From the NCBI GenBank assembly GCA_031539425.1, contig JAVKLI010000020.1, positions 1 to 47,211 on the forward strand: DNA of 47,211 nucleotides, given 5' to 3'. Of this stretch, positions 16,345-25,950 are shown piece after piece. Below the pieces are notes generated by a model. That model saw only the letters and a list, made by a program, of their open reading frames with translations, did not search any database and was not told the DNA's origin. Numbering within the stretch: the first letter of the stretch is position 1; the number at the start of each line of letters is the position of its first letter. The translations under genes were made by a program, and so were the position numbers. The DNA comes from UBA4416 sp031539425 (GTDB lineage: Bacteria > Bacteroidota > Bacteroidia > B-17B0 > Aurantibacillaceae).

Positions 16345-18969
16345 ATGGTAAAACCAAGTGCTACAACAACTGCAGCTCAAACAAAGCTGGTAAATTTAAT
16401 GCCCATCGAAAATACATTTCGATTTTTCCCATTTAAAAAAAGCATCACACCATTTATTGTTATAATTTTATTAGGGCTTATATTTAACCTTACCTCCTTA
16501 CATAATGAATATGCGTTAGATGACGGCATCATCATTCATCAAAATGACCATGTTATAAAAGGTCTTTCAGGTATTAAAGGTATTTTAACTAAAGATGCTT
16601 ATGAAAGCTTTTACAGACGAATGAATGCTTCAGATCAATTAGCTGGAGGTCGTTACAGGCCATTATCTGTTGTAACTTTTGCTATAGAACAGGAAATTAT
16701 TGGAGCCTATCCAGAAAATGGCTTATACCCTGGTGGATGCTGGGATCAAAATAAAGACGGTGTTAATCAACCAGAAGAAGATGTTAATAATGATGGGGTA
16801 TTTAACGAAGTAGATTGTCAAGTAAAAGGAGCTCATTTTAGACACTTCATTAATATAATAACCTATATCATAGGCATTTTGGTATTCTTTTTATTTATGC
16901 GTAATTACATATTTAGAAGTAACCATGATTTGGCATTTTTAGCCGCTATTTTATTTTTAATGCACCCTATTCATACCGAAGCTGTAGCTAACGTAAAAAG
17001 TAGAGATGAACTAGTTTCACTAATTTTTATTTCATTAACCTTTTTCTATTCATTTAGATATATCGATTATCAACGCTATTTAAAAGAAGAGTCTTTTATT
17101 TCTAAACTAGCAGATTCTACCCGCCAAATTATATTTTTATTAATTGCAGCGTTAGTAGCATTTTTAGCCTTTTATATAGTTGTTATCAATAAATTTGCAC
17201 TAGGTGTATACATTGGCGTACCTACACTTGGTATATTAGGCTTGTTGCTATACACTGCGTTTATTACATTTTATAAACAACATAAGCTATCAAAAACATT
17301 GGTATTAGCTTGGGCAGCTGTAAATATGTTATTAGCATTGTTATCAAAAGAATATGCTGTAGTTTTAATAGCTTTAATTCCAGTAGCATTATACGTGTTT
17401 CACTACGTAGATTTTGATTATAAAACATTTGTAAAAAGCCCAGATTTTATATTGTTTTTAAAAATATTTGGATCATTTATGTTATGTGCCTTTTTAATGC
17501 TTTACTTAAAAAGAGATTACGATATTCACTTTAGACCAGGACAAAAAGCAATGACCTCATTTTGGCTCTTTCCTTTTATATACTTGTTTTTAGGTATTTT
17601 TGCTTTTGCTGATAAAAAGAAACGTTCTTTTTCTATACTAATGAGTTGGCACTTTTTTATAGTGCTATTTTGTTTAGGGATGCGCTTAGTAGCTGTAAAA
17701 TTAAAGCCAGGTGTGCCAGATACAGAATTGCTTAACAACCCTTATTTATTAGCTAATGGCGAAGAACGCTTTATGACCAAAGCCTTAGTCTTGTTAAAAT
17801 ACTTCTGCTTATGCTGGTTTCCGCACCCACTCACTTCTGATTATTCTTTCAATACCATTATTTACAGACATTTTACAAGTTGGGATTCCATTTTATCAAT
17901 AGTACTTCATTTAACATTGGCTTACATGGGCTTTAAATTGGTACTTAAAAAACATATTTTAGGCTTTGCTATTGCAACTTACTTTGGCTTTTTATTAATG
18001 GTAGGTAATATATTAATGGATATTGGCGCCACCATGGGCGAACGTTTATTGTTTCACTCAACAATAGGCTTTGTAATAGGCTTTGCGTGGCTTATTTTAA
18101 AAGGTTTTGACAATTTACCCAAACTTACATTTGCAGCAAAAAGAGCTGTGTTTTTAATATTTATTTTTATACTATCATTTTTATATTGCATCAAGTGTTG
18201 GGAAAGAAATTGGGATTGGAAAAATGATATTTCATTGTTTTTAAAAGACGTAGAAATTATACCAAACTCTGTATTAGTGCTTGGTAACGCTGGCGCTCGA
18301 TATATTGATTTATCAAGCACCACAACGTATATGGATAACCCTTACGATAGTACTTTGGTACAATTAAAGGAATTAAAGAAAAACCCAAGAATAATAGATT
18401 ATGGCTTAATAGAAAAAGCAGGTTTTGCCTTAAAATCACATATAGGCTCTATTGAGGTATACCATGTTGACTCTGCAAACCAAGAGTTATTTAACAAAAA
18501 ACGTGTGGCCTTTTTAGAAAAAGGAATTAAATATTTAAAGCATGCCGTAAGCTTACACCCACGCTATGTTAACGGATACTTAAACTTAGGTTTAGGTAGC
18601 TTTCAATTGGGTAAAGATAGAGATGCAATTTATTTTTGGAAAATGGCAGAAAATTTATATCCTAATAACCCTTATCTAACTAGCTACTACAATGTATTTA
18701 CAAACGAAACGACACAAAGAGGCATCCGATTAGCAAATGCAGGTCAAATAGACCAAGCCTTATTTGAATTAAACAAAGCGGTTGCCCTTAAGCGTGATAA
18801 TGCTGAAATTTATTATAACATGGGTGCTATAAGTTTTAGAGCGCAGCGTTACGGCTTTGCTAAATACTATTGGGATGAGTGTTTAAAATACAATCCCAAC
18901 CATCCAAATGCTAAGGAAGCTATCAAAAGTATTATTCCTGTAGCAAATGTAAAACCCATAAAAGGATAG
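16345..18969 (+). CDS. TMTC-like GT-C membrane glycosyltransferase with TPR tail and EF-hand insertion
   Basis: 874 residues. Membrane helix 1 (about 35-51) is followed by the GT-C acidic pair D59-D60 in YALDDG, then GRYRPLS (103-108) and HPIHTEAVANVKSRDELVS from H207. All three are hallmarks of the eukaryotic TMTC O-mannosyltransferases and their bacterial relatives, which use polyprenyl-phosphate sugars and act on the extracytoplasmic side. About ten more helices follow to residue ~610, then a soluble tail with TPR-like helices (for example YLNLGLGSFQLGKDRDAIYFW, IYYNMGAISFRAQRYGFAKYYW). Unusual: residues 132-158 insert two consecutive calcium-loop sequences, D134-E145 (DQNKDGVNQPEE) and D146-D157 (DVNNDGVFNEVD), closed by C132 and C158. 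The acceptor protein is unknown. Confidence 0.8.
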   Translation: MVKPSATTTAAQTKLVNLMPIENTFRFFPFKKSITPFIVIILLGLIFNLTSLHNEYALDDGIIIHQNDHVIKGLSGIKGILTKDAYESFYRRMNASDQLAGGRYRPLSVVTFAIEQEIIGAYPENGLYPGGCWDQNKDGVNQPEEDVNNDGVFNEVDCQVKGAHFRHFINIITYIIGILVFFLFMRNYIFRSNHDLAFLAAILFLMHPIHTEAVANVKSRDELVSLIFISLTFFYSFRYIDYQRYLKEESFISKLADSTRQIIFLLIAALVAFLAFYIVVINKFALGVYIGVPTLGILGLLLYTAFITFYKQHKLSKTLVLAWAAVNMLLALLSKEYAVVLIALIPVALYVFHYVDFDYKTFVKSPDFILFLKIFGSFMLCAFLMLYLKRDYDIHFRPGQKAMTSFWLFPFIYLFLGIFAFADKKKRSFSILMSWHFFIVLFCLGMRLVAVKLKPGVPDTELLNNPYLLANGEERFMTKALVLLKYFCLCWFPHPLTSDYSFNTIIYRHFTSWDSILSIVLHLTLAYMGFKLVLKKHILGFAIATYFGFLLMVGNILMDIGATMGERLLFHSTIGFVIGFAWLILKGFDNLPKLTFAAKRAVFLIFIFILSFLYCIKCWERNWDWKNDISLFLKDVEIIPNSVLVLGNAGARYIDLSSTTTYMDNPYDSTLVQLKELKKNPRIIDYGLIEKAGFALKSHIGSIEVYHVDSANQELFNKKRVAFLEKGIKYLKHAVSLHPRYVNGYLNLGLGSFQLGKDRDAIYFWKMAENLYPNNPYLTSYYNVFTNETTQRGIRLANAGQIDQALFELNKAVALKRDNAEIYYNMGAISFRAQRYGFAKYYWDECLKYNPNHPNAKEAIKSIIPVANVKPIKG

Positions 18970-19074
18970 ATAGAAAATATTTTAATAAATACTTAAAGTT
19001 TACAAAAAAAAAAACGACATTAAAAAACTTATTTTCTAACCCTTTAAAAGTGTGTTTTTTTAAAAAAAATTAAC

Positions 19075-19103
19075 AATTGCTTTTTTTAAATTAACTACAT
19101 TTG
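19075..19103 (+). promoter_or_regulatory. Promoter of ompH/skp
   Basis: The -7 box TACATTTG (19096-19103) is an exact TAnnTTTG match, with a -33-like ATTGC at 19075-19079, a plausible spacing for the Bacteroidota sigma factor. The start codon is 39 bases downstream. It probably also serves the peroxiredoxin gene. Confidence 0.6.
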
Positions 19104-19141
19104 AAACCATTATATCAATAATAACACTTAAAAACCCAACA

Positions 19142-19702
19142 ATGAAAAAATCTATACTACTAGCTGCTTTTTTAATTAGCACAACATCTTTTTTAAACGC
19201 ACAAAAAATTGGGCATATTAACTCTGATTCTTTAGTTAGAGTATTGCCTGAAACAAAATTAATTCAAGAAGAAGCTCAAAAATATGCTAAAGCATTGGAA
19301 GAGCAAATTACATCTATGGATACAGAATTAAAAACAAAGTATGAAGCATACATGAAAGATGCTCAAACTATGTCTGATGTTTTAAAACAAACTAAAGAGA
19401 AAGAGTTACAAGAATTAAACAAAAGAATTGAAGAGTTTAAAAGTGCGGCACAACAAGATTATCAAAAAAAATATTCAGAAATGACTAAACCAGTATTTGA
19501 TAAAGTGCGTAAAGCAATTGAAGCGGTAGCAAAAGAAGGTGGATACAAATATGTATTAGAAGCAGCAGCCGGTGGTGTTTTATACGCTGATCCTTTAGAT
19601 AATTTATATTTAGCAGTAAAGAAAAAATTAGATTCTATGCCAGTAGTTTCTCCTACAAGCAAAGCAAACACATCCCCTGTTATGCCAAACCCTAAAAAAT
19701 AA
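19142..19702 (+). CDS. Periplasmic chaperone, OmpH/Skp family
   Basis: 186 residues. Signal peptide 1-20 (cut after LNA or NAQ). The mature start KIGHINSDSLVRVLPE is the usual OmpH opening ('igyvns..il..mPe'). A long charged coiled coil follows (about 40-115), then the return strand region YKYVLEAAAGGVLYADPLDNL. Skp trimers hold unfolded outer-membrane proteins during transit to the Bam machine. A Pro/Ser-rich tail of about 20 residues is extra. The peroxiredoxin gene starts 26 bases downstream, so they are likely co-transcribed. Bacteroidota often carry two ompH copies next to bamA. This copy is away from bamA. Confidence 0.9.
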   Translation: MKKSILLAAFLISTTSFLNAQKIGHINSDSLVRVLPETKLIQEEAQKYAKALEEQITSMDTELKTKYEAYMKDAQTMSDVLKQTKEKELQELNKRIEEFKSAAQQDYQKKYSEMTKPVFDKVRKAIEAVAKEGGYKYVLEAAAGGVLYADPLDNLYLAVKKKLDSMPVVSPTSKANTSPVMPNPKK

Positions 19703-19728
19703 ACTTATTTAAATTTAAATACCACAAT

Positions 19729-20358
19729 ATGACATTAGTATCCAAAAAAGCACCCGAATTTAAAGCCCCAGCAGTAGTAAATGGTAAAGAGATTGTGAAT
19801 GATTTTTCTTTAACCCAATATTTAGGCAAAAAACATGTTGTATTTTTCTTTTATCCAAAAGATTTCACATTTGTTTGTCCTACTGAATTGCATGCCTTTC
19901 AAGATCAATTATCTGAATTTGAAAAAAGAAATTGTGCCGTTGTAGGTTGCTCTACAGATACTGCAGAAAGTCATTGGGCTTGGTTAAATTTAGATAAAAA
20001 TAAAGGTGGTATAAATGGTGTTACCTATCCAATAGTTGCTGATGCAACAAAAGTTATTTCTTTAAAATATGATACCTTATTTGGTGATTATGAAGTAAAT
20101 GATAATAATGACATAGAAGCTACAGGACCAATGATAGCATTTAGAAGTCTTTATTTAATAGATAAAAATGGCATTGTGAGACATCAATTAACAAATGACT
20201 TACCATTAGGTAGAAGCGTTGATGAAGCATTACGTATGTTAGATGCTTTACAATATTTTGAAGAAAATGGCGAGGTTTGCCCTGCCAATTGGACAAAAGG
20301 AAAAGAAGCTATGAAAGCTACAAATGAAGGTGTAGCAAGTTATTTAGCTAAAAATTAA
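19729..20358 (+). CDS. Typical 2-Cys peroxiredoxin (AhpC/Prx1 type)
   Basis: 209 residues. Peroxidatic C50 in the PKDFTFVCPTE motif and resolving C184 in EVCPANW. GCSTDTAESHWAW and FRSLYLIDKNGIVRH are also family-typical. It reduces hydrogen peroxide and alkyl peroxides using thioredoxin or AhpF-like donors in the cytoplasm. No ahpF, trxB or OxyR gene is in the window, and a peroxide-responsive site was not seen. It follows the chaperone gene by 26 bases. The Prx1/AhpC subgroup is clear, while the precise name (AhpC versus thioredoxin peroxidase) is not. Confidence 0.93.
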   Translation: MTLVSKKAPEFKAPAVVNGKEIVNDFSLTQYLGKKHVVFFFYPKDFTFVCPTELHAFQDQLSEFEKRNCAVVGCSTDTAESHWAWLNLDKNKGGINGVTYPIVADATKVISLKYDTLFGDYEVNDNNDIEATGPMIAFRSLYLIDKNGIVRHQLTNDLPLGRSVDEALRMLDALQYFEENGEVCPANWTKGKEAMKATNEGVASYLAKN

Positions 20359-20399
20359 TATTTTTTTAGGTTTTAAAAGTTTTAATTAATTTTTAAAAC

Positions 20400-21530
20400 G
20401 TGAGTAGCATTTATATTCATATTCCTTTTTGTAAGAAGGCTTGTAATTATTGTGATTTTTATTTTTCTACAACTTTAACTAACAAGACAGAGTTAGTTAA
20501 TGCTATTGTAGAAGAAATTAAACTACGAAAAGACTATTTAACCAATTCAAATATTGAAACCATATACTTTGGAGGAGGAACCCCCAGTTTATTAAAAGAA
20601 TCTGAATTTGAAATTATTTTCAATCAAATTTCAAAACAATTTAATATCGTTGATGGTGCTGAAATTACTATAGAATGTAACCCAGACGATATTAGTACAA
20701 TTTTTTTAACCTATATAAAGTACTTTAACATTAATAGATTAAGTATTGGATTACAAAGTTTTGATGATCATGAACTTAAATGGATGAATCGTTTACATGT
20801 ATCAAAAAATAACGATACTTGCGTTAAATTAGCACAAGACAAGGGCTTTGAAAATATTAGTGTTGATTTAATTTATGGTTCTAAATTTTCAAATAATATT
20901 AGCTGGCAAAATAATTTAAAGAAAGTTATAGCGCTGCAAATTCAACACATCTCTGCCTATAATTTAACTATTGAAGGTAAAACAAAATTGAACTATGAAG
21001 TAAAATCACATCGTGAACAAGACATTGACCCTAACAAAAGTGCTGAATTATATGAACTATTAGTAATGTATTTAAGTCAAAATGGTTTTACACAATATGA
21101 AATATCTAATTTTTGTAAAGAACCTTTTTATAGTAAACACAATACAAACTATTGGAAACAGCAAGCTTATTTAGGATTAGGACCGGCTGCACATTCTTAT
21201 AATTTAGAATCAAGGCAATGGAATATTTCTAATTTACATCAATATATTAAAAATATTAAAGAAAATAAAAATGATTACTACACAATGGAAGTTTTATCTG
21301 AAAAGAACAAGTTTAACGAAATGCTACTTACATCATTACGTACAATTTGGGGATTAAACCTAAATCAATTTAAAAAAAAATATTCAAATCAATTTATACT
21401 ACATTTTGAAAAAAAAGCCCAAACTTTTATTCAGCAAAAACTAATGACAGAAAAAGATGGAATTTATTCACTAACTAATAAAGGATTTTTATTGGCTGAT
21501 AAAATTTCTTCGGATATGTTTGTGTTATAA
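20400..21530 (+). CDS. hemW: Radical SAM haem chaperone HemW
   Basis: 376 residues, starting with GTG at 20400 (MSSIYIHIPFCKKACNYCDF follows). C11, C15 and C18 form the CxxxCxxC iron-sulfur site. FGGGTPSLL is the SAM-contact GGE-like segment, and ECNPDDIS, RLSIGLQSFDD and SVDLIYGS follow as in HemW. The C-terminal HemW domain includes YEISNF and HNTNYWKQQAYLGLGPAAHSY. Members were long annotated as oxygen-independent coproporphyrinogen oxidase, but the HemN-specific fourth-cysteine arrangement and N-terminal extension are absent. The role is haem delivery to respiratory proteins, which fits the cytochromes elsewhere in the window. The alternative ATG starts lie past the iron-sulfur site, so GTG is required. 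Confidence 0.9.
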   Translation: MSSIYIHIPFCKKACNYCDFYFSTTLTNKTELVNAIVEEIKLRKDYLTNSNIETIYFGGGTPSLLKESEFEIIFNQISKQFNIVDGAEITIECNPDDISTIFLTYIKYFNINRLSIGLQSFDDHELKWMNRLHVSKNNDTCVKLAQDKGFENISVDLIYGSKFSNNISWQNNLKKVIALQIQHISAYNLTIEGKTKLNYEVKSHREQDIDPNKSAELYELLVMYLSQNGFTQYEISNFCKEPFYSKHNTNYWKQQAYLGLGPAAHSYNLESRQWNISNLHQYIKNIKENKNDYYTMEVLSEKNKFNEMLLTSLRTIWGLNLNQFKKKYSNQFILHFEKKAQTFIQQKLMTEKDGIYSLTNKGFLLADKISSDMFVL

Positions 21531-21662
21531 AAAAACAACTTCAAAACGCATTAATACGGCATATAAAATCTTTTTACGTTTACTCTCAAATAAAGTATAT
21601 TTAAAGTGATTTTATACAATGTGTAAAGTTGCTGTTATACGTTAAAATAAACATTATTACAA

Positions 21663-23864
21663 ATGAAAATTGATTTAGAGGCAGAAAACAAATACATACT
21701 ATCGCAGTACAAAGAACTTATTTTAAGTTGTAAGGGTCGTTTAAAAAATAACGATCAAGATATGATACGCACAGCATTTGAATTTGCAGTAAAGGCACAT
21801 AAAGATATTAGACGCAAATCTGGTGAACCTTATATATATCACCCTATAGCGGTTGCAAAAATTTGTTCACAAGAGATAGGCTTAGGAACAACTGCCATTA
21901 TTAGCGCACTATTGCATGATACAGTTGAAGATACAGATGTTACCATAGAAGATATTCATGGATTATTTGGGGAAAAAGTAGCCACTATTGTAAATGGTCT
22001 TACCAAAATACAAGAGTTTACGGAGTATACCAACTCGGAGCAAGCCGAAAATTTTAAAAAAATGTTGCTTACCTTATCTGATGATGTAAGAGTAATATTA
22101 GTTAAGCTAGCAGATAGACTTCATAACATGCGCACTTTAGAGCATATGAGTAGAAAAAGTCAATTAAAAACGGCTAGTGAAACAAAATTTATGTACGCCC
22201 CATTAGCACATAGGCTTGGGTTAAATAATATTAAAACAGAGTTGGAAGATTTATCTTTAAAACATACAGATTCGGAAGGGTATTACAACGTAATAGATAA
22301 ATTAAAAGAAACCGAAAACTCTCGCAAAACATTTATTCAAAACTTTATAGAGCCCATTGAGGCTATATTAAAAGAGCAAGGGTTTAAAGTAAAAATGTTT
22401 GGCAGGCCTAAATCTATTTATTCTATATACAACAAAATAAAAAATAAAGGCGTAGCCTTTGAAGAAATATATGATTTATTTGCAATTAGGATTATTATTG
22501 ATTCGAACTTAGAACAAGAAAAGGCAGATTGTTGGCGAATTTATTCTATCATTAATGAATTTTATTATTCAAACCCAGATAGGTTACGAGATTGGATATC
22601 AAATCCCAAAAGCAACGGCTATGAAAGCTTACATACCACAGTAATGGGCCCAGAAGGAAAGTGGGTAGAAGTACAAATACGATCAATACGGATGGATGAG
22701 CTTGCAGAACAAGGCTTTGCAGCGCATTGGAAATACAAAGATTCTATTATAGAAAAACAAAATAATTTTGAAATATGGTTAAACAATGTGCGCGATATTT
22801 TAAATAATAAAGAAACATCGGCGCTTGAATTGATAGATGATTTTAAACTCAATTTTTTTGCCGAAGATATTTACGTATTTACACCTAAGGGAGAAATGAA
22901 ATCTATGCCAAGCAATGCTACAGTACTTGATTTTGCTTACGATATTCATTCTAAAATTGGAGACCAGTGCATTGGCGCAAAAATAAATTACAAACTAGTA
23001 CCTATAAATCATAAACTATCAAGTGGCGATCAAATTGAAATTTTAACTTCATCCAAACAAACACCAAAAGATGAGTGGCTGAGTTTTGTAAATACAGCAA
23101 GGGCGAAGGCAAAAATTAAAAATTCTTTAAAAGAATTGTTTAAGCAAGCAACCGAGTTAGGAAAAATAACTCTTGAAAAAAAGTTTCAAAAATTAAAATT
23201 TAAATACACTAAAAAATCAATTGATTTATTTGCAGAATTTCAAAATCTCCCATCTAATAACGAATTATATTATAGAATACACCTAGGTAACATTGACGAT
23301 TCTAATATTGAAAGCTTTGTAGAAGCTTACAATCAAGGATTAACAAGTAAACCAAAAACTAAAAAAGAAAATAAAGTAGAAGAATTTTTAACAAGCTTTA
23401 AACGTAATGCTGAAAACTTGGTTTTAGGCGATGCGGTTCAAACTATTAAATATAATTTTTCGCCGTGTTGCAAACCTATACCAGGTGATGACGTGATAGG
23501 ATTTATTGAAGAGAATACCGATATTAAAATTCATCGCATTAGTTGTAAAAAAGCAACAGAATTATTATCCAACTTTTCATCTAGAGTTGTAAAAGCAAAA
23601 TGGAATAACGAACATTTAATTTCGTTTTTAGCTGGTTTAAAATTAGTGGGTACCGATGAGATTGGTTTGGTAAATAACATAACAAAAGTTATTTCAAGTC
23701 AATTAAATATTAATATGCGCTCTATAAAATTTGATACTGAAAATAGCATTTTTGAAGGAACTATAATGGTATACGTGCATGATACCAAGCATCTCAATCA
23801 TCTTATTCAAAAATTACAAAAAGTAAAAGGTGTAACCCATGTTACACGCCTAGAAAACGAATAA
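21663..23864 (+). CDS. spoT: Bifunctional (p)ppGpp synthetase/hydrolase
   Basis: 733 residues. HD hydrolase domain (about 45-200; YHPIAVAKI and HDTVEDTDV carry the metal ligands). Synthetase domain (about 240-370; GRPKSIYSIYNKI, FEEIYDLFAIRI, NGYESLHTTVMG). TGS domain (about 405-465; VFTPKGEMKSMPSNATVLDFAY). A zinc-finger-like/helical segment including SPCCKPIPGDDVIGF, and a C-terminal ACT domain (about 655-733). Both active sites look intact, so it should both make and break the alarmone in the stringent response. The fur-family gene starts 11 bases after its stop, so the two are probably one operon. Rel is an equally valid name in organisms with a single enzyme. Confidence 0.95.
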   Translation: MKIDLEAENKYILSQYKELILSCKGRLKNNDQDMIRTAFEFAVKAHKDIRRKSGEPYIYHPIAVAKICSQEIGLGTTAIISALLHDTVEDTDVTIEDIHGLFGEKVATIVNGLTKIQEFTEYTNSEQAENFKKMLLTLSDDVRVILVKLADRLHNMRTLEHMSRKSQLKTASETKFMYAPLAHRLGLNNIKTELEDLSLKHTDSEGYYNVIDKLKETENSRKTFIQNFIEPIEAILKEQGFKVKMFGRPKSIYSIYNKIKNKGVAFEEIYDLFAIRIIIDSNLEQEKADCWRIYSIINEFYYSNPDRLRDWISNPKSNGYESLHTTVMGPEGKWVEVQIRSIRMDELAEQGFAAHWKYKDSIIEKQNNFEIWLNNVRDILNNKETSALELIDDFKLNFFAEDIYVFTPKGEMKSMPSNATVLDFAYDIHSKIGDQCIGAKINYKLVPINHKLSSGDQIEILTSSKQTPKDEWLSFVNTARAKAKIKNSLKELFKQATELGKITLEKKFQKLKFKYTKKSIDLFAEFQNLPSNNELYYRIHLGNIDDSNIESFVEAYNQGLTSKPKTKKENKVEEFLTSFKRNAENLVLGDAVQTIKYNFSPCCKPIPGDDVIGFIEENTDIKIHRISCKKATELLSNFSSRVVKAKWNNEHLISFLAGLKLVGTDEIGLVNNITKVISSQLNINMRSIKFDTENSIFEGTIMVYVHDTKHLNHLIQKLQKVKGVTHVTRLENE

Positions 23865-23875
23865 ACCTATTATTT

Positions 23876-24358
23876 ATGCCCATTAATAATGATATCGAAG
23901 CTACCCATTTAACTGTAAAAAAAATATTTACAGATTACTTAATAAAAAAACAACTACGTAAAACAAAAGAACGCTTTAACATTTTACACGAAATATATTC
24001 TAACCACCATCATTTTGATATATCAGAATTATATCAATTAATGAAAAATAAAAAATATAGAATTAGCCGAGCCACCTTGTATAATAACTTAAACATGCTT
24101 ATAGACGCTGGTTTAATTATCAAACATCAGTTTGGAAAAAATTTATCTCAATACGAAAGAGCCTATAAAAACAAACAACACGATCACATCATTTGCTCTG
24201 ACTGCAACAAAGTGTTTGAGTTTTGTGACCCCCGTATTATGGAAATTCAAAACTCTACCGAAAAAGGTTTTCATTTAAAAGTTACCCACCATTCATTAAT
24301 ATTTTACGCCAAATGCCAGTTATTAAACAATAATACACCTTGTAAGTATAAAATTTAA
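23876..24358 (+). CDS. Fur-family metal-dependent repressor
   Basis: 160 residues. Winged-helix DNA-binding part with HHHFDISELYQLM and the recognition helix RISRATLYNNLNMLIDAGLI. The dimer domain has the structural zinc CxxC (HIICSDCNKVFEF) and a second, unusually spaced pair C-x8-C near the end (KCQLLNNNTPCKY) instead of a second CxxC. Regulatory metal ligands such as the HDH triad (KQHDHIIC) are present. Subtype (Fur, PerR or Zur) cannot be settled. In Bacteroidota a Fur-type gene is commonly found next to spoT, as here, linking starvation and metal or oxidative control (inference). GH3 follows 16 bases downstream. Confidence 0.88.
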   Translation: MPINNDIEATHLTVKKIFTDYLIKKQLRKTKERFNILHEIYSNHHHFDISELYQLMKNKKYRISRATLYNNLNMLIDAGLIIKHQFGKNLSQYERAYKNKQHDHIICSDCNKVFEFCDPRIMEIQNSTEKGFHLKVTHHSLIFYAKCQLLNNNTPCKYKI

Positions 24359-24374
24359 ATTTTTTAAATGGTAT

Positions 24375-25871
24375 ATGAAATTATTAAATAAAATAATTAC
24401 TTCATTTTTAAACCAAAGAATTAAATCTATTTCACGTGTACAACAGCATCCACATCAATATCAAGAACAACTTTTAAATAAAATAATAAATCAAAATGCC
24501 TCTACTGAATTTGGAATCGAGCACCAATTTAAAAACATAAAACGGTATCATCAATTTATTCAACATGTGCCAATACATACGTATAATGATTTAAATAACT
24601 ATATTATAAAAACATTAAATGGGCAACAACATGTTTTATGTAACCATGCCATACAATGGTTTGCTAAAAGCAGCGCCAGTACAAGTAGTGCAAAATTAAT
24701 ACCTGTTACAAAACAATTTTTACAACAGTGTCATATTAATGGTGGAACAGATTTAATGGCCATGTATTGTTATAACAATCCACACACCCAATTATTTAAT
24801 GGCTATAATATGGCGCTAAGTGGCACTATTGCCTCTGTAACTACGCAACAAAATAAATATTATGAAGGTGATATTAGTGCCATTATTCAACATCATTTAC
24901 CCTATTGGTCAATTTTTTTTACAAATACCTACAAAAATAAAATTACCAGCATAGAAAAAAGAATTCAACACTTAATTAACCATGTACAGCTTAAAGACAC
25001 TGTGAGTTTAACTGGCTTGCCTAATTGGGTATTAGCCTTTTTAGAGGGGTTAAAGCAAAAAGAACAGCCTTATTTAAATAAACAATTGTTGCCTAAGTTA
25101 GAAGTATATTTTCATGGTGGTGTAAATATTATGCCCTATAAAAATGCCATTGTCAATTTGGTTCAAAACCCTAATTTAAAATGGCTAGAAATTTATAATG
25201 CCACCGAAGGTTTTTTTGCCATTGCAGATGACCCGTTAAAAAATGATTTGTTACTTTTACTAAATAATGAAGTGTATTACGAATTTGAAGAAGTTGAATT
25301 TCCAAATAAAATAATACACCTCTCTGAAGTAAACTTGTATATTTTTTATAATATCATTATTACAAATAGCTCTGGCTTATGGCGTTATAAAATCAATGAT
25401 ACCATTCAGTTTACAAATTTATGGCCTTATAGAATTGAAATAATTGCTAGAACAAACCAATACTTAACTATTAAAAATGTAAAAATATCAACTCAGCAAA
25501 TCGATAATGCCTTAGGTATAGCAGCTATTGAAACAAATACACAATTAAGAGATTATGCGATAGCGCCATTAAATACTAATGATACTAACAATGGGTTGAA
25601 ATGTGTTGTAGAATGTATAGATGATTTGATAAACCAAACTCAATTTATTAATTGTATTGATACTAACCTAAAATATAGTAATAAGCAGTACGCTAATTTA
25701 AGAAATAACAATACCATTAAATTACCAGTATTAACGGTAGTTAAAAATGGCACCTTTCAAAAATGGAATACCTCATTAAATCAAACAAGTATTCAGCCAA
25801 AAACAAGTAGATTTAGTTCATTAGAAACTATAGATCAAATTATAAATATTGCTTATAATATTAGAACTTAA
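24375..25871 (+). CDS. GH3-family acyl-amido synthetase-like protein
   Basis: 498 residues, normal length for bacterial GH3 proteins. The opening helix, YNDLNNYI..., the adenylate-forming P-loop-like KSSASTSSAKLIPVT, YHGG-like EVYFHGGVNIMPY, and IYNATEGFFAIADDP (acyl-adenylate acid motif) follow the family order, with SGLWRYKINDTIQF near the hinge. Plant GH3 enzymes join amino acids to jasmonate or auxin through an acyl-adenylate. Bacteroidota copies are conserved, but to my knowledge their substrates are not established. It ends the spoT-fur-GH3 run and is closed by a hairpin/T-run. Likely cytoplasmic; there is no signal peptide. Confidence 0.85.
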   Translation: MKLLNKIITSFLNQRIKSISRVQQHPHQYQEQLLNKIINQNASTEFGIEHQFKNIKRYHQFIQHVPIHTYNDLNNYIIKTLNGQQHVLCNHAIQWFAKSSASTSSAKLIPVTKQFLQQCHINGGTDLMAMYCYNNPHTQLFNGYNMALSGTIASVTTQQNKYYEGDISAIIQHHLPYWSIFFTNTYKNKITSIEKRIQHLINHVQLKDTVSLTGLPNWVLAFLEGLKQKEQPYLNKQLLPKLEVYFHGGVNIMPYKNAIVNLVQNPNLKWLEIYNATEGFFAIADDPLKNDLLLLLNNEVYYEFEEVEFPNKIIHLSEVNLYIFYNIIITNSSGLWRYKINDTIQFTNLWPYRIEIIARTNQYLTIKNVKISTQQIDNALGIAAIETNTQLRDYAIAPLNTNDTNNGLKCVVECIDDLINQTQFINCIDTNLKYSNKQYANLRNNNTIKLPVLTVVKNGTFQKWNTSLNQTSIQPKTSRFSSLETIDQIINIAYNIRT

Positions 25872-25879
25872 ACAGTTTA

Positions 25880-25907
25880 AATAAGCTTATTATTTTGTTT
25901 TTTTTTT
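25880..25907 (+). terminator. Weak intrinsic terminator after GH3
   Basis: A 12-base palindrome (AATAAGCTTATT) is followed shortly by a 10-T run (25898-25907). The stem is short and AT-rich, so strength is doubtful. Its place, 9 bases after the GH3 stop and ahead of a convergent gene, supports the call. Confidence 0.4.
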
Positions 25908-25950
25908 ACCAATTTATAGTTATGAAGTTGCTAAAAAAAAACACTATAAA

